The position numbers and the translations under genes are program-made. From assembly GCA_046727175.1 (NCBI GenBank), contig JBKPCD010000212.1, positions 1 through 40,310 of the forward strand: 40,310 bases of DNA, read 5' to 3'. This document shows positions 1-7,814 of the stretch, in pieces (position 1 is the first letter of the stretch; each line of letters starts with the position of its first letter). Below the pieces are notes generated by a model. That model saw only the letters and a list, made by a program, of their open reading frames with translations, had not been told where the DNA came from and did not search any database. This stretch comes from JBKPCD01 sp046727175. Lineage in GTDB: Bacteria; Acidobacteriota; Vicinamibacteria; Vicinamibacterales; 2-12-FULL-66-21.

Positions 1-1020
1 GGACAGGTCGAGGCGATTCATCGGGAGCAGCCGCCGTCCTACGATCCGCAGTGCTACCTTTGCCCCGGCAATCGGAGGAGCGGCGGCCACACGAATCCGC
101 GGTACGAGTCGACGTTCGTATTCGAGAACGACTTCGCGGCGCTCGTCTCATCGAGCCCTGACGGCGGGCATTCCGTACCTGGCCAGAGTCCGCTCTTCAT
201 GGCTCGGGCCGAGCGCGGAATCTGTCGTGTGGTCTGCTTCGGTCCGCGTCACGATCTGACACTTCCGCGCATGGAGGTCGAGCAGCTCACGGCTGTCGTC
301 GATCGGTGGATCGCGGAACACGTCGCGCTCGCGTCGATTCCGTGGATCTCGTACGTTCTCATCTTCGAGAACCGCGGGCCGATGATGGGCGCGAGCAATC
401 CGCATCCGCACGGACAGATCTGGGCGACGGAGAGTATCCCCAACGAGCCTGCTCGCGAGCAGGCGTCGCTTCTCGGCTATCGGTCGACGCACGGGGGCTG
501 CTTGCTGTGCGATTACCTGGCCGCCGAGACGGCCACTCGCGAACGCATCATCTGCGAGAACGACGCGTTCGTGGCGGTCGTCCCGTTCTGGGCCGTGTGG
601 CCGTTCGAGACGATGCTGATCGCGCGCCGGCATTTCGGCGCGATCGATGAATTGATCGATGCCGAGCGGCGCGCGCTCGCGGACGTCCTCAGGCGATTGA
701 CCACGCGATACGACAACCTGTTCGAGACGTCGTTTCCGTACTCGATGGGATTTCATCAGCGGCCCTTAATCGGCGACGAGGCGGGCCTCCAGCTCACCGC
801 GCACGAGACGCGCGGCGGCGACGCCGGGGTCTGGCACTTCCACGCGCACGTCTATCCTCCCCTGCTGCGGTCGGCCTCGATCCGAAAGTTCATGGTCGGA
901 TTCGAGATGCTCGGATCGCCGCAACGCGATGTGACGCCCGAGGCGGCGGCTGCGAGACTTCGGGACGCGGGTGAGATCCATTACCTGTCGCGGATCGAAT
1001 CAGACAAACCGCGGACTTGA
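1..1020 (+). CDS. galT: Galactose-1-phosphate uridylyltransferase, 5' end missing
   Basis: This enzyme transfers UMP from UDP-glucose to galactose-1-phosphate, the second Leloir step, in the cytoplasm. The frame is open from base 1, so the start codon and probably some 40-50 N-terminal residues lie outside the window. Visible hallmarks are a CYLC zinc-binding pair at 52-63, followed by the family pattern CPGN..R..G...NP.Y..TFVFEND, and the catalytic NPHPHGQIW motif at 397-420, whose second histidine (409-411) is expected to carry the UMP. A late HFHAHVYPPLLR stretch matches the C-terminal active-site region. The first in-window ATG at 199 is internal, not the start. galK lies 5.6 kb downstream on the same strand, with sugar genes between, so this is a dispersed galactose cluster. 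Family identity is certain; only the N-terminus is unknown. Confidence 0.96.
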   Translation, partial: GQVEAIHREQPPSYDPQCYLCPGNRRSGGHTNPRYESTFVFENDFAALVSSSPDGGHSVPGQSPLFMARAERGICRVVCFGPRHDLTLPRMEVEQLTAVVDRWIAEHVALASIPWISYVLIFENRGPMMGASNPHPHGQIWATESIPNEPAREQASLLGYRSTHGGCLLCDYLAAETATRERIICENDAFVAVVPFWAVWPFETMLIARRHFGAIDELIDAERRALADVLRRLTTRYDNLFETSFPYSMGFHQRPLIGDEAGLQLTAHETRGGDAGVWHFHAHVYPPLLRSASIRKFMVGFEMLGSPQRDVTPEAAAARLRDAGEIHYLSRIESDKPRT

Positions 1021-1036
1021 ATCGGACGACGCCGCG

Positions 1037-1094
1037 AACAGGAGAGTAGAAGATCAGGAGTCTTACTATTCTCCTGATCTCTTTATCTCCTGTT
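1037..1094. terminator. Nested perfect-arm hairpin after galT, probable terminator
   Basis: An inner stem of 10 perfect pairs (1051-1060 with 1071-1080, AGATCAGGAG/CTCCTGATCT, loop of 10) sits inside an outer stem of 9 perfect pairs (1037-1045 with 1086-1094, AACAGGAGA/TCTCCTGTT). A 5x5 internal loop separates them. It begins 17 nt after the galT stop and ends 31 nt before the next gene. There is only a weak T-rich stretch on the descending arm, so it could be an intrinsic terminator, an mRNA-stabilising hairpin or a dispersed repeat. Confidence 0.6.
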
Positions 1095-1125
1095 ATGCGG
1101 CGATGACTTCACGGACGATTGAACG

Positions 1126-2928
1126 ATGACTCGACGAGAACTGCTTGGCGCGGCTTTGGCGCCGCCGCTATGGACCGTGCTTGGTTTCGGTGGGCGCGCG
1201 ACTCAGGGCGGGACCTTGGATCTCCAAACCGTGATGAACGCGCCGGCCCGCGCGATCGCGGCGGACGGGGCCAGGGTCTCCGATGTGGAAGTGATCCGCG
1301 AGTGGTCGGGATCGTTCTGTCGGGCGCGCGTCACGAATCGCAGTCAAGCGGCGGTCGCCCTCAAGGACATTGTGCTGTTCGATGTGAATCTTTCCTTGCC
1401 CGCCAGCACGTCGCTGTATGGGGAAGGGTTCCAGATGCTCACGCAGACCGGCGGAACGCTCGGTTCGCCGGTCGACTTCAGTTCGTACACCGACGTCACA
1501 CACTATCGAATCCCGATACCCGAGGGCGCGAGGGCGTTCTACGGACTGCTGATGCTGACGCCGCCAGGCGACCAGACGCGACTGCTCGCGTTTTCGTCGT
1601 GTGCGCGGTTCGTGGGCCGGTTCCAGATCGACGGACCATCGCTGAAAGCCATCATCGACGCGGAGGGGCTCGAGCTTGGCGCAGGCGAGAGCTGGGCGCT
1701 CGAGGAGCTCATGGTCGTGACTGGCTCCGATCGCTCACGCTTGCTCTCCGATCTCGCCACGCGTCTCGCCTCGCACCATCGGCCCCTCCTCACAGCAAAA
1801 CCGCCCACCGGCTGGTGCTCGTGGTACTGCTTCGGTCCGAAGGTCACCGCGCAGCAGGTGCTCGACAATCTTGATGTTATCGCCCGCAGCATTCCATCGC
1901 TGAAGTACATCCAGATCGACGACGGGTATCAGCGTGCGATGGGTGATTGGCTCGAGACGGGCAGCGCATTCGGAGGGAGCGTCAGGAGCGTGCTCGAGCA
2001 GATTCGCAAACGAGGGTTCGAGCCGGCCATCTGGGTGGCGCCGTTCGTCGCCGAAGAAACGTCGAACGTCTTCCAGCAACACAAGGACTGGTTCATCAAA
2101 GACGCGAACGGCGATCCGCTGCGCTCGGATCGCGTGACATTCGGAGGCTGGCGGCGCGGCCCCTGGTATGCGCTGGACGGCACACATCCCGAGGTTCAGC
2201 AGCATTTCGAGCGTCTCTTCCGCACCATGCGACGGGAGTGGGGCTGCACGTATTTCAAGCTCGATGCGAATTTCTGGGGCGCGATGCACGGGGGGAAGTT
2301 TCACGACCCCCGAGCCACGCGAGTGGAGGCGTACCGCCGCGGCATGCAGGCAATCGTTCGGGGCACGGGCGACGCGTTCGTCCTCGGCTGCAACCATCCG
2401 CTCTGGCCCTCGATCGGCACGATTCACGGCTCGCGCAGCTCCAACGACATCAGGCGCGACTGGAACCGGTTCGCGACAACGGCGCGGCAGAACCTCAGTC
2501 GCAACTGGCAGAACGGACGATTGTGGTGGAACGATCCCGACGCGGTCGTCGTGACGGGCGATCTCACGGACGCGGAATTCCAGTTTCACGCGACGGCAAT
2601 TTACGCGTCCGGCGGAATGGTGCTCTCCGGCGACGACCTCACGACGATACCGCCGGCGCGGCTGGCGATGCTTCTCAAGCTCCTGCCGCCGACGGGCATT
2701 GCGGCGGAGTTCGAAGATGACGATTTCCGTGCGGGTATCGTCCGGCTCGCGGATGCGCGTATGATCTGCCTGTTCAACTGGGGTGACGCGGCCGAGACCA
2801 CGTCCGTTCGCCTGTCGCAGCCCGCAGTCGTGTCCGACTTCTGGAGCGGTGAGTCGCTCGGCCGACGCGCAGAGGTCATCTCAATCGACGTGCCCGCGCG
2901 ATCGGCGCGGCTGCTCGTCGCACGCTGA
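1126..2928 (+). CDS. Tat-exported GH36-type alpha-galactosidase
   Basis: Predicted to hydrolyse terminal alpha-galactosyl residues from galacto-oligosaccharides or galactomannan outside the cytoplasm. The 600-residue protein opens with a Tat-like signal (TRRELLGAAL at residues 2-11, then a hydrophobic run). It then has an all-beta N-terminal region, the GWCSWYCFGP motif from residue 229, KYIQIDDGYQ, and the GH27/GH36 nucleophile motif YFKLD with Asp380. RSSND (R437 to D441) matches the RxxxD acid/base signature, making Asp441 the candidate proton donor. A C-terminal beta domain follows. The ATG is preceded by no clear ribosome-binding site, but the Tat motif supports this start. Galactose released here would feed galK and galT. 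Substrate preference (raffinose-type versus polymer) cannot be read from sequence; some GH36 members are transferases. Confidence 0.88.
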   Translation: MTRRELLGAALAPPLWTVLGFGGRATQGGTLDLQTVMNAPARAIAADGARVSDVEVIREWSGSFCRARVTNRSQAAVALKDIVLFDVNLSLPASTSLYGEGFQMLTQTGGTLGSPVDFSSYTDVTHYRIPIPEGARAFYGLLMLTPPGDQTRLLAFSSCARFVGRFQIDGPSLKAIIDAEGLELGAGESWALEELMVVTGSDRSRLLSDLATRLASHHRPLLTAKPPTGWCSWYCFGPKVTAQQVLDNLDVIARSIPSLKYIQIDDGYQRAMGDWLETGSAFGGSVRSVLEQIRKRGFEPAIWVAPFVAEETSNVFQQHKDWFIKDANGDPLRSDRVTFGGWRRGPWYALDGTHPEVQQHFERLFRTMRREWGCTYFKLDANFWGAMHGGKFHDPRATRVEAYRRGMQAIVRGTGDAFVLGCNHPLWPSIGTIHGSRSSNDIRRDWNRFATTARQNLSRNWQNGRLWWNDPDAVVVTGDLTDAEFQFHATAIYASGGMVLSGDDLTTIPPARLAMLLKLLPPTGIAAEFEDDDFRAGIVRLADARMICLFNWGDAAETTSVRLSQPAVVSDFWSGESLGRRAEVISIDVPARSARLLVAR

Positions 2929-2972
2929 ACGATCGCGCTGTTCGACGAGAAACGCAAAACGTAAGGAGGCCG

Positions 2973-4193
2973 ATGGATTCGTCCGAGCGGACGTCGCAGG
3001 TACAGGTCACCGCGACCGCGTTCTTCGCGCTCTTTTCGGTCGTCGGCCTCGCCTTGTACGGCCTGCCGCTCTATTACGACTTCATGGTTCGCGAGTTCGG
3101 CTGGTCGAGGACGCTGGTCACGTCCGGCAACGCGCTCAGCAAACTGGTCGTCGGACCGCTCTTTGGTTTCCTCGCGGGCGCGATCGTCGATCGATTCGGC
3201 CCGCGGCGCGTGATGATGGCGGGCATCCTGATGGCGGGGGGTGCGCTCGTTGGCCTCGGCGCGATGTCCGCGCTCTGGATGTTCTACTTCTTCTACCTGT
3301 TCAACGCGCTTGGATATGTCTGCGGCGGGCCGCTTCCGAACCAGGTGCTGTTATCGCGCTGGTTCGATCGTGCGCGCGGCAGGGCGATGGGCGTCGCCTA
3401 TCTCGGCATCGGGATCGGCGGCGCGCTGGTACCGCTGCTGGCTCACTGGCTCACGCAGCAGTTCGGCTGGCGCATGTCACTTCAGCTCGTCGGAGTGCTG
3501 ATCGTCGTGATCGCTCTTCCGCTGGCATTCATGGTCAAGGAACAACCCGCGGCCATGAGGGCGGTGCAGGGCAGCATGCCCGTGCCATCGATCCGACCCG
3601 CTCTCGGACAGCCAGCGTTCTACCTTCTGGCCGTGGGTAGCATGTGCTCGATCGCCGCGGTCGGCGGCACGAACCAGCATTTGAAGTTGTTCCTGAGCCT
3701 CGACAGCGGGTATTCACAAGCCGACGCCGCGCGCGTCATCTCTCTCGTTCTTGGGTTCAGCATTGCGGGCCGGCTCCTCATGGGCTGGCTTGCCGACCGG
3801 ATCCCGTGCAAGCATGTGATGCTGCTGATCTATCTGCTGGTCGCGAGCGCGATTCCGCTGCTGTTCGTCGCCTCGTCGCCAGGAATTATCTACGCGTTCG
3901 CCGTCTTGTTCGGCATCGGGCTTGGCGGCGAATACCTGATCATCCCGCTCATGGCAGGGGAGCTCTTCGGCGTCCGCGTCCTGGGGCGAATCATGGGCAT
4001 CGTCCTCACTGCGGACGGCGTCGCGGAAGCGACGGCGCCAATGCTCGTCGGCTACCTCCGCGACATCACGGGCGCATACCAGACCGGCTTTGCCGTGCTC
4101 GTGGTGACGGCACTCGCGGGCGCCGCAGCGATTTCTCTGCTGCCGGGCCGCCCCCTTACAGCGGATGCGGCGACGCGGACGGCGCTGACCTGA
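2973..4193 (+). CDS. Major facilitator superfamily transporter
   Basis: A 406-residue inner-membrane protein with about 12 hydrophobic segments and an MFS layout. The DRFGPRRVM loop after segment 2 (around residue 74) is the conserved MFS motif A, and GWLADRIPCK repeats it in the second half. The WFDRARGRAMG loop and overall pattern resemble monocarboxylate/OFA-type transporters, so the substrate may be an organic or sugar acid. This is inferred from resemblance and from the neighbouring mannonate dehydratase, not shown. A strong ribosome-binding site (TAAGGAGG, 2962-2969) precedes the ATG. It lies 44 nt after the alpha-galactosidase and is probably co-transcribed with it. A repeat block begins at its 3' end. 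Confidence 0.85.
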   Translation: MDSSERTSQVQVTATAFFALFSVVGLALYGLPLYYDFMVREFGWSRTLVTSGNALSKLVVGPLFGFLAGAIVDRFGPRRVMMAGILMAGGALVGLGAMSALWMFYFFYLFNALGYVCGGPLPNQVLLSRWFDRARGRAMGVAYLGIGIGGALVPLLAHWLTQQFGWRMSLQLVGVLIVVIALPLAFMVKEQPAAMRAVQGSMPVPSIRPALGQPAFYLLAVGSMCSIAAVGGTNQHLKLFLSLDSGYSQADAARVISLVLGFSIAGRLLMGWLADRIPCKHVMLLIYLLVASAIPLLFVASSPGIIYAFAVLFGIGLGGEYLIIPLMAGELFGVRVLGRIMGIVLTADGVAEATAPMLVGYLRDITGAYQTGFAVLVVTALAGAAAISLLPGRPLTADAATRTALT

Positions 4194-4309
4194 CGCGGAT
4201 GTGCTCGGATGGAAGGCGGAGAGATCAACACGAGACGCGGATGCACGCGGATATTCGCGGATAGAACTCATCTCATGAGACGCGGAGGCACGCGGATGTT
4301 CGCGAATCG
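4192..4309. repeat. Inverted (left) arm of an ATCCGCG repeat family
   Basis: Two degenerate units (about 4223-4264 and 4274-4309) plus a fragment at 4192-4212 read as the reverse complement of the tandem array at 4381-4538. A 20-base block at 4223-4242 (GATCAACACGAGACGCGGAT) is an exact reverse complement of 4445-4464 and again of 4486-4505. The first bases overlap the end of the MFS gene. Confidence 0.85.
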
Positions 4310-4380
4310 CCGCTCACGACCCGCCGGCCTGCGACCGGCGCGCGAGCGGCTGGTGAGCGTCGCCCTGGGATTTGGAGACC

Positions 4381-4538
4381 GTTATCCGCGCTCATCCGCG
4401 AAAATCCGCGTCTCGTATTGATCTATCCGCGCTCATCCGCGAAGATCCGCGTCTCGTGTTGATCTATCCGCGGTCATCCGCGAAGATCCGCGTCTCGTGT
4501 TGATCTATCCGCGGTCATCCGCGAAGATCCGCGTCTCG
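4381..4538. repeat. Tandem array of about 41-bp ATCCGCG units before manD
   Basis: Four units (about 4381-4419, 4420-4460, 4461-4501, 4502-4538) share the order TATCCGCG, TCATCCGCG, AAGATCCGCG, TCTCGTGTTGATC. Units 2 and 3 are 41 bp and nearly identical. With the inverted arm at 4192-4309 this explains most of the 368-base gene-free gap 4194-4561. The stretch between the arms (4310-4380) is GC-rich with its own CGCTCAC/GTGAGCG dyad. The array stops only 23 bases before the manD start codon, leaving no recognisable ribosome-binding site. Confidence 0.9.
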
Positions 4539-4561
4539 CCCAAGACCGTGCCCGTCCGCGT

Positions 4562-5767
4562 ATGCGAATAGTCGACGCCAAAGTTATCGTCTGCTGCCCC
4601 GGCAGAAACTTCGTCACGTTGAAAATCATGACGGAAGACGGCGTTCACGGGCTGGGCGATGCCACGCTCAACGGCCGCGAGCTCGCGGTCGCCAGCTATC
4701 TGACCGATCACGTCGTCCCCTTGCTCATCGGACGCGACGCACGACGAATCGAGGACACGTGGCAGTTTCTTTACAAAGGCGCGTACTGGCGCCGGGGGCC
4801 GGTGACGATGGCCGCTGTGGCCGCGGTGGATACGGCGCTATGGGACCTCCGGGGAAAGACGCTCAACCAGCCCGTGTACCAGCTGCTCGGCGGTGCCTCG
4901 CGTGACGCGGTGCTCGTCTATGGTCATGCGCACGGTGAGACCATTGACGAGGCCGTGAGCGCAGTCGGTCGTTACATCGAACAGGGGTATCGGGCTGTTC
5001 GAGCGCAATGTGGAATCCCAGGCGTCAAGCACGCGTATGGGGTCGGCAAGGCGGATTTCTACGAGCCTGCGGAGAAGGGAAAGCCGCTCGAGACCGTATG
5101 GAGCACCGAGCGCTATCTCGATGTCGTGCCGCCGCTCTTCGAACGGCTTCGCAAAGAAGTTGGTTATGAAGTCCATCTCCTTCACGACGTGCATCATCGA
5201 TTGACGCCGATCGAGGCGGCCCGGCTCGGGAAATGTCTCGAGCCATACCGGCTCTTCTGGCTCGAGGATCCGGTTCCTGCCGAAGTGCAGGAGGCGTTTC
5301 GAATCATCAGGCAGCACACGACGACGCCTATTGCCGTCGGGGAAGTGTTCAATACCATCTACGACTGCTATCAGCTCATTCAAGAGCACCTGATCGATTA
5401 CATTCGAACTGCGGTGGGTCATGCCGGCGGCATCACGCACTTGCGAAAGATTGCGGCGCTGGCAGAGCTGCATCACGTCCGTACCGGCGCGCACGGCGCA
5501 ACGGATCTCAGCCCTGTCGCGATGGCAGCGGCGCTGCACTTCGATCTCAGCGTGCACAATTTCGGGATCCAGGAATACATGCGGCACGCAGCGGAAACCG
5601 ACCTGGTGTTTCCGCATGCGTACACATTCGCCGAAGGCGCCATGCATCCGGGGAACGCCGCTGGCCTTGGTGTCGAGATCGATGAAACGCTGGCCGGGCA
5701 CTTTCCGTACCAACGCGCGTATCTGCCGGTCAGCCACACCGCGGACGGCACCATTCACTCGTGGTGA
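4562..5767 (+). CDS. manD: D-mannonate dehydratase, enolase superfamily (ManD/RspA type)
   Basis: Converts D-mannonate to 2-keto-3-deoxygluconate by Mg-dependent beta-elimination; some family members accept D-gluconate or act weakly. The 401-residue length is normal. CPGRNFVTLKI at the N-terminus, YWRRGPVTM, AVDTALWD and the C-terminal GIQEYMRH and FPYQRAYLPV blocks are diagnostic of the family. Metal ligands are Asp209 (LLHDVHH), Glu235 (FWLEDP) and Glu261 (AVGEVFN), with His211 as the expected catalytic base. These sit one residue before the positions I recall from characterised ManD enzymes. The Asp-Val-His spelling differs from the more usual Asp-Gly-His. The start matches the family N-terminus exactly, although the 5' flank is repeat DNA without a clear Shine-Dalgarno sequence. 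It is followed after 14 nt by the DoxX-like gene. Confidence 0.93.
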   Translation: MRIVDAKVIVCCPGRNFVTLKIMTEDGVHGLGDATLNGRELAVASYLTDHVVPLLIGRDARRIEDTWQFLYKGAYWRRGPVTMAAVAAVDTALWDLRGKTLNQPVYQLLGGASRDAVLVYGHAHGETIDEAVSAVGRYIEQGYRAVRAQCGIPGVKHAYGVGKADFYEPAEKGKPLETVWSTERYLDVVPPLFERLRKEVGYEVHLLHDVHHRLTPIEAARLGKCLEPYRLFWLEDPVPAEVQEAFRIIRQHTTTPIAVGEVFNTIYDCYQLIQEHLIDYIRTAVGHAGGITHLRKIAALAELHHVRTGAHGATDLSPVAMAAALHFDLSVHNFGIQEYMRHAAETDLVFPHAYTFAEGAMHPGNAAGLGVEIDETLAGHFPYQRAYLPVSHTADGTIHSW

Positions 5768-5781
5768 CGGAGGCCTGCTGA

Positions 5782-6285
5782 ATGTCGGGTCTGAGCTCGT
5801 TTCAGCGATTCACGCTAATTCTTGCGCGGACACTCGTCGGATGGCATTTCGCGTACGAAGGCTATTACAAGCTGATGCTGCCCGCTTGGTCGCGCGCCGG
5901 CGAGCCGACGAAGTCGTGGAGCGCAGCGGCATACCTGCAGGCTGCTTCCGGACCGCTCGCGCCGCTGATGCACGCGCTCGCACAGCCTCGCGCGCTTGCG
6001 GTGGTGGACGTGCTGGTCCCGGTCGGCCTGCTGCTCGTGGGGTTGTCGCTGATGACAGGACTTTTCACACAAGCCGGCTGCGCCGGGGCAGCGGCGTTCC
6101 TCACGCTGTTCTATTTATCGATGATTCCCCTGAGCGGCGCGCCGCAACCCGGCGCTGAAGGGACGTACCTGATCGTCAACAAGACGCTGATCGAGCTGGC
6201 GATCGTGCTGGTGATTGCGGCATTTCGCACTGGAAGAATCGCGGGCATCGATGTGTTGCGCCGTCCAGTTGACGGCGGGCTGTGA
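5782..6285 (+). CDS. DoxX-like four-helix membrane protein
   Basis: A 167-residue integral membrane protein with four predicted hydrophobic helices (about residues 8-28, 70-92, 95-115 and 137-157). The early pattern R.L.GWHFAYEGYYKL resembles the DoxX/DoxD (thiosulfate:quinone oxidoreductase small-subunit-like) superfamily. The exact biochemical role of most such proteins is unknown; a link to respiratory-chain or membrane redox chemistry is family inference only. The 45-residue periplasmic or cytoplasmic insert after helix 1 is typical of the longer DoxX forms. It starts 14 nt after manD and is almost certainly co-transcribed with it. A strong hairpin follows 12 bases after its stop. Confidence 0.72.
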   Translation: MSGLSSFQRFTLILARTLVGWHFAYEGYYKLMLPAWSRAGEPTKSWSAAAYLQAASGPLAPLMHALAQPRALAVVDVLVPVGLLLVGLSLMTGLFTQAGCAGAAAFLTLFYLSMIPLSGAPQPGAEGTYLIVNKTLIELAIVLVIAAFRTGRIAGIDVLRRPVDGGL

Positions 6286-6296
6286 TTTCTCCCTGC

Positions 6297-6334
6297 CGGC
6301 CCGTGGTGTGGGCGGGGGAACACACCACGGGCCG
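6297..6334. terminator. 14-bp perfect hairpin ending the manD-doxX unit
   Basis: A perfect 14-bp GC-rich stem (6297-6310 with 6321-6334) with a 10-base loop begins 12 bases after the DoxX stop. There is no T-tract, so it may act as a 3' mRNA-protecting hairpin or a factor-assisted terminator rather than a classic intrinsic one. Read downstream of doxX, it separates the manD unit from galK. Confidence 0.6.
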
Positions 6335-6653
6335 AGTTGGGGCGCCTCAGCGGGGCCCCTGAAGCCGCGCAGGATGGCGAAAGGTGAATCCTGCGAGAGG
6401 TTTAAGGTTGACAGGAACCGGGCCTGGCTCGCCTGGCGCTGGTGTATAAACCAGCAAGGTATATTCCAGGTATGATATATCGACTCAGGTCCGTCGATAT
6501 TGATGTTTTTGAAGGTGCGGCGTTGCAATCGTTCACGGAAGGGCGCTGGTTGCGCGACTTTTATCGCGTGCCTATCAAACGATCCGGCGGTGACCCTTTC
6601 CTGGTAGCGTGTCGGTCTCTGTCGGAATCAGGATGGGGGAGGAGCAGACCGTT
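6335..6653 (+). promoter_or_regulatory. Intergenic leader of galK with AT-rich promoter region and a dyad
   Basis: Together with the hairpin at 6297-6334 this is a 368-base gene-free gap. It contains a TTGACA (6408-6413) with no well-spaced -10, an AT-rich island (6440-6482, including TATAAA and TATGATATAT) that contrasts with the GC-rich surroundings, and a CTGGT/ACCAG dyad (6439-6454) around TATAAA that could be an operator. The last part (6635-6644, GGGGGAGGAG) is the probable galK ribosome-binding site. No riboswitch fold was recognised. Confidence 0.35.
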
Positions 6654-7814
6654 GTGATTCGTCCAGGGTGCAGGGAGGCAGACTCCACGGCCGCGCGTGC
6701 GGTTCGGGGACGTCTGTTTCGCGCGCCGGGCAGAGTGAACCTGATCGGGGAACATACGGATTACAACGACGGCTTTGTCATGCCGGTTGCGCTCAATCGG
6801 GCGACGTGGGTGTCCGCCGTGCCTCGATGCGACCGCCTGCTGGTTGTGTCGTCCGATCAGGCACCGGAACCCGCGACACTCGATCTGGACTATCCGCGCG
6901 ATCGCCCGACCGGCGGCTGGACCGATTACGTTGCGGGCGTGGCGGCGGTCCTCGACCGTGAGGCGCCGCTGAGAGGGGCTGATTTGACCGTCCGCACTGA
7001 CGTGCCGGTTGGCGTCGGCCTGAGCTCGTCGGCCGCCCTGGAGGTGGCGTGCGCATACGCGCTGCTTTCGTTAGCGGATCGCGAGATCGAGCTGACGGCG
7101 CTCGCGCGCGCCTGTCAGGTCGCGGAGCACGAATTCGTCGGCACGCGCTGCGGCATCATGGACCAGTTCATCGCGTGCTACGGGCGCGCCGGGTGCGCGT
7201 TGCTGCTGGATACCCGGAGCCTCGAAGCGTCCTGGCTACCGCTCGCGAAGGAGCTCCGGATCCTCGCGTGCAACACGATGATCAGGCATCAACTGGCATC
7301 GGCGGAATACAACGAGCGTCGTGCGGACTGTGAGACCGGCGTCCGGCTGCTCGCATCTCGATTCCCGGAGGTGCGTGCCCTGCGCGACGTGACGGCCAAT
7401 CAGCTCGAGACCTCGTCAGATCTCCTCCCGGAGCGCGTTTACCGCCGGTGCCGGCATGTCGTGCTCGAAAACGCGCGGGTCCTCGCGGCGGCCCACGCGC
7501 TGGAGGCAGGCGACCCTCCGGCGTTCGGCCGGCTGATGTACGACTCGCACGACAGCCTTCGCCGCGACTACGACGTGAGCTGCCGCGAGCTCGACATCAT
7601 GGTGGAAGCGGCTTCCGGGCTCGAAGGTGTGTACGGTGCGCGCATGACCGGCGGTGGCTTCGGTGGCTGCACCGTCGCGCTCGTCGACGCGGCAGGCGCT
7701 GAAGAGATCGCGGAACGAATCAAGCAACGCTACGAAACCGCCACGGGCGTCCGGCCTGACGTGTGGATCTGCGCGGCGGGTGACGGAGTGGGAGAAGCCT
7801 CAGTCGAGAAATGA
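6654..7814 (+). CDS. galK: Galactokinase
   Basis: Phosphorylates alpha-D-galactose with ATP to galactose-1-phosphate, the first committed Leloir step. It is a GHMP-family kinase. The family signature GRVNLIGEHTDYNDGFV lies near the N-terminus, the GHMP ATP-binding motif VPVGVGLSSSAALE in the middle, and the third motif MTGGGFGGCTVALV near the C-terminus. The catalytic Asp is expected in CGIMDQFIACYG. Three in-frame starts are possible: GTG 6609, ATG 6633 and GTG 6654. I chose 6654 because GGGGGAGGAG ends 9 nt upstream and the resulting 386 residues match usual galactokinase length. The ATG at 6633 is the main alternative and adds seven residues. The 3' end overlaps the convergent flavoprotein gene by 15 bases. 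Confidence 0.95.
   Translation: MIRPGCREADSTAARAVRGRLFRAPGRVNLIGEHTDYNDGFVMPVALNRATWVSAVPRCDRLLVVSSDQAPEPATLDLDYPRDRPTGGWTDYVAGVAAVLDREAPLRGADLTVRTDVPVGVGLSSSAALEVACAYALLSLADREIELTALARACQVAEHEFVGTRCGIMDQFIACYGRAGCALLLDTRSLEASWLPLAKELRILACNTMIRHQLASAEYNERRADCETGVRLLASRFPEVRALRDVTANQLETSSDLLPERVYRRCRHVVLENARVLAAAHALEAGDPPAFGRLMYDSHDSLRRDYDVSCRELDIMVEAASGLEGVYGARMTGGGFGGCTVALVDAAGAEEIAERIKQRYETATGVRPDVWICAAGDGVGEASVEK

Noticed and set aside
1735..2589. 284-codon open frame on the minus strand inside the alpha-galactosidase
   Set aside because: It is an antisense shadow; the opposite strand has intact GH36 catalytic motifs.
4381..4538. CRISPR-like array
   Set aside because: Units repeat over their whole 41-bp length, with no unique spacers and no cas genes in the window.
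6335..6653. Riboswitch upstream of galK
   Set aside because: No recognisable conserved aptamer motif; only an AT-rich island and one short dyad.
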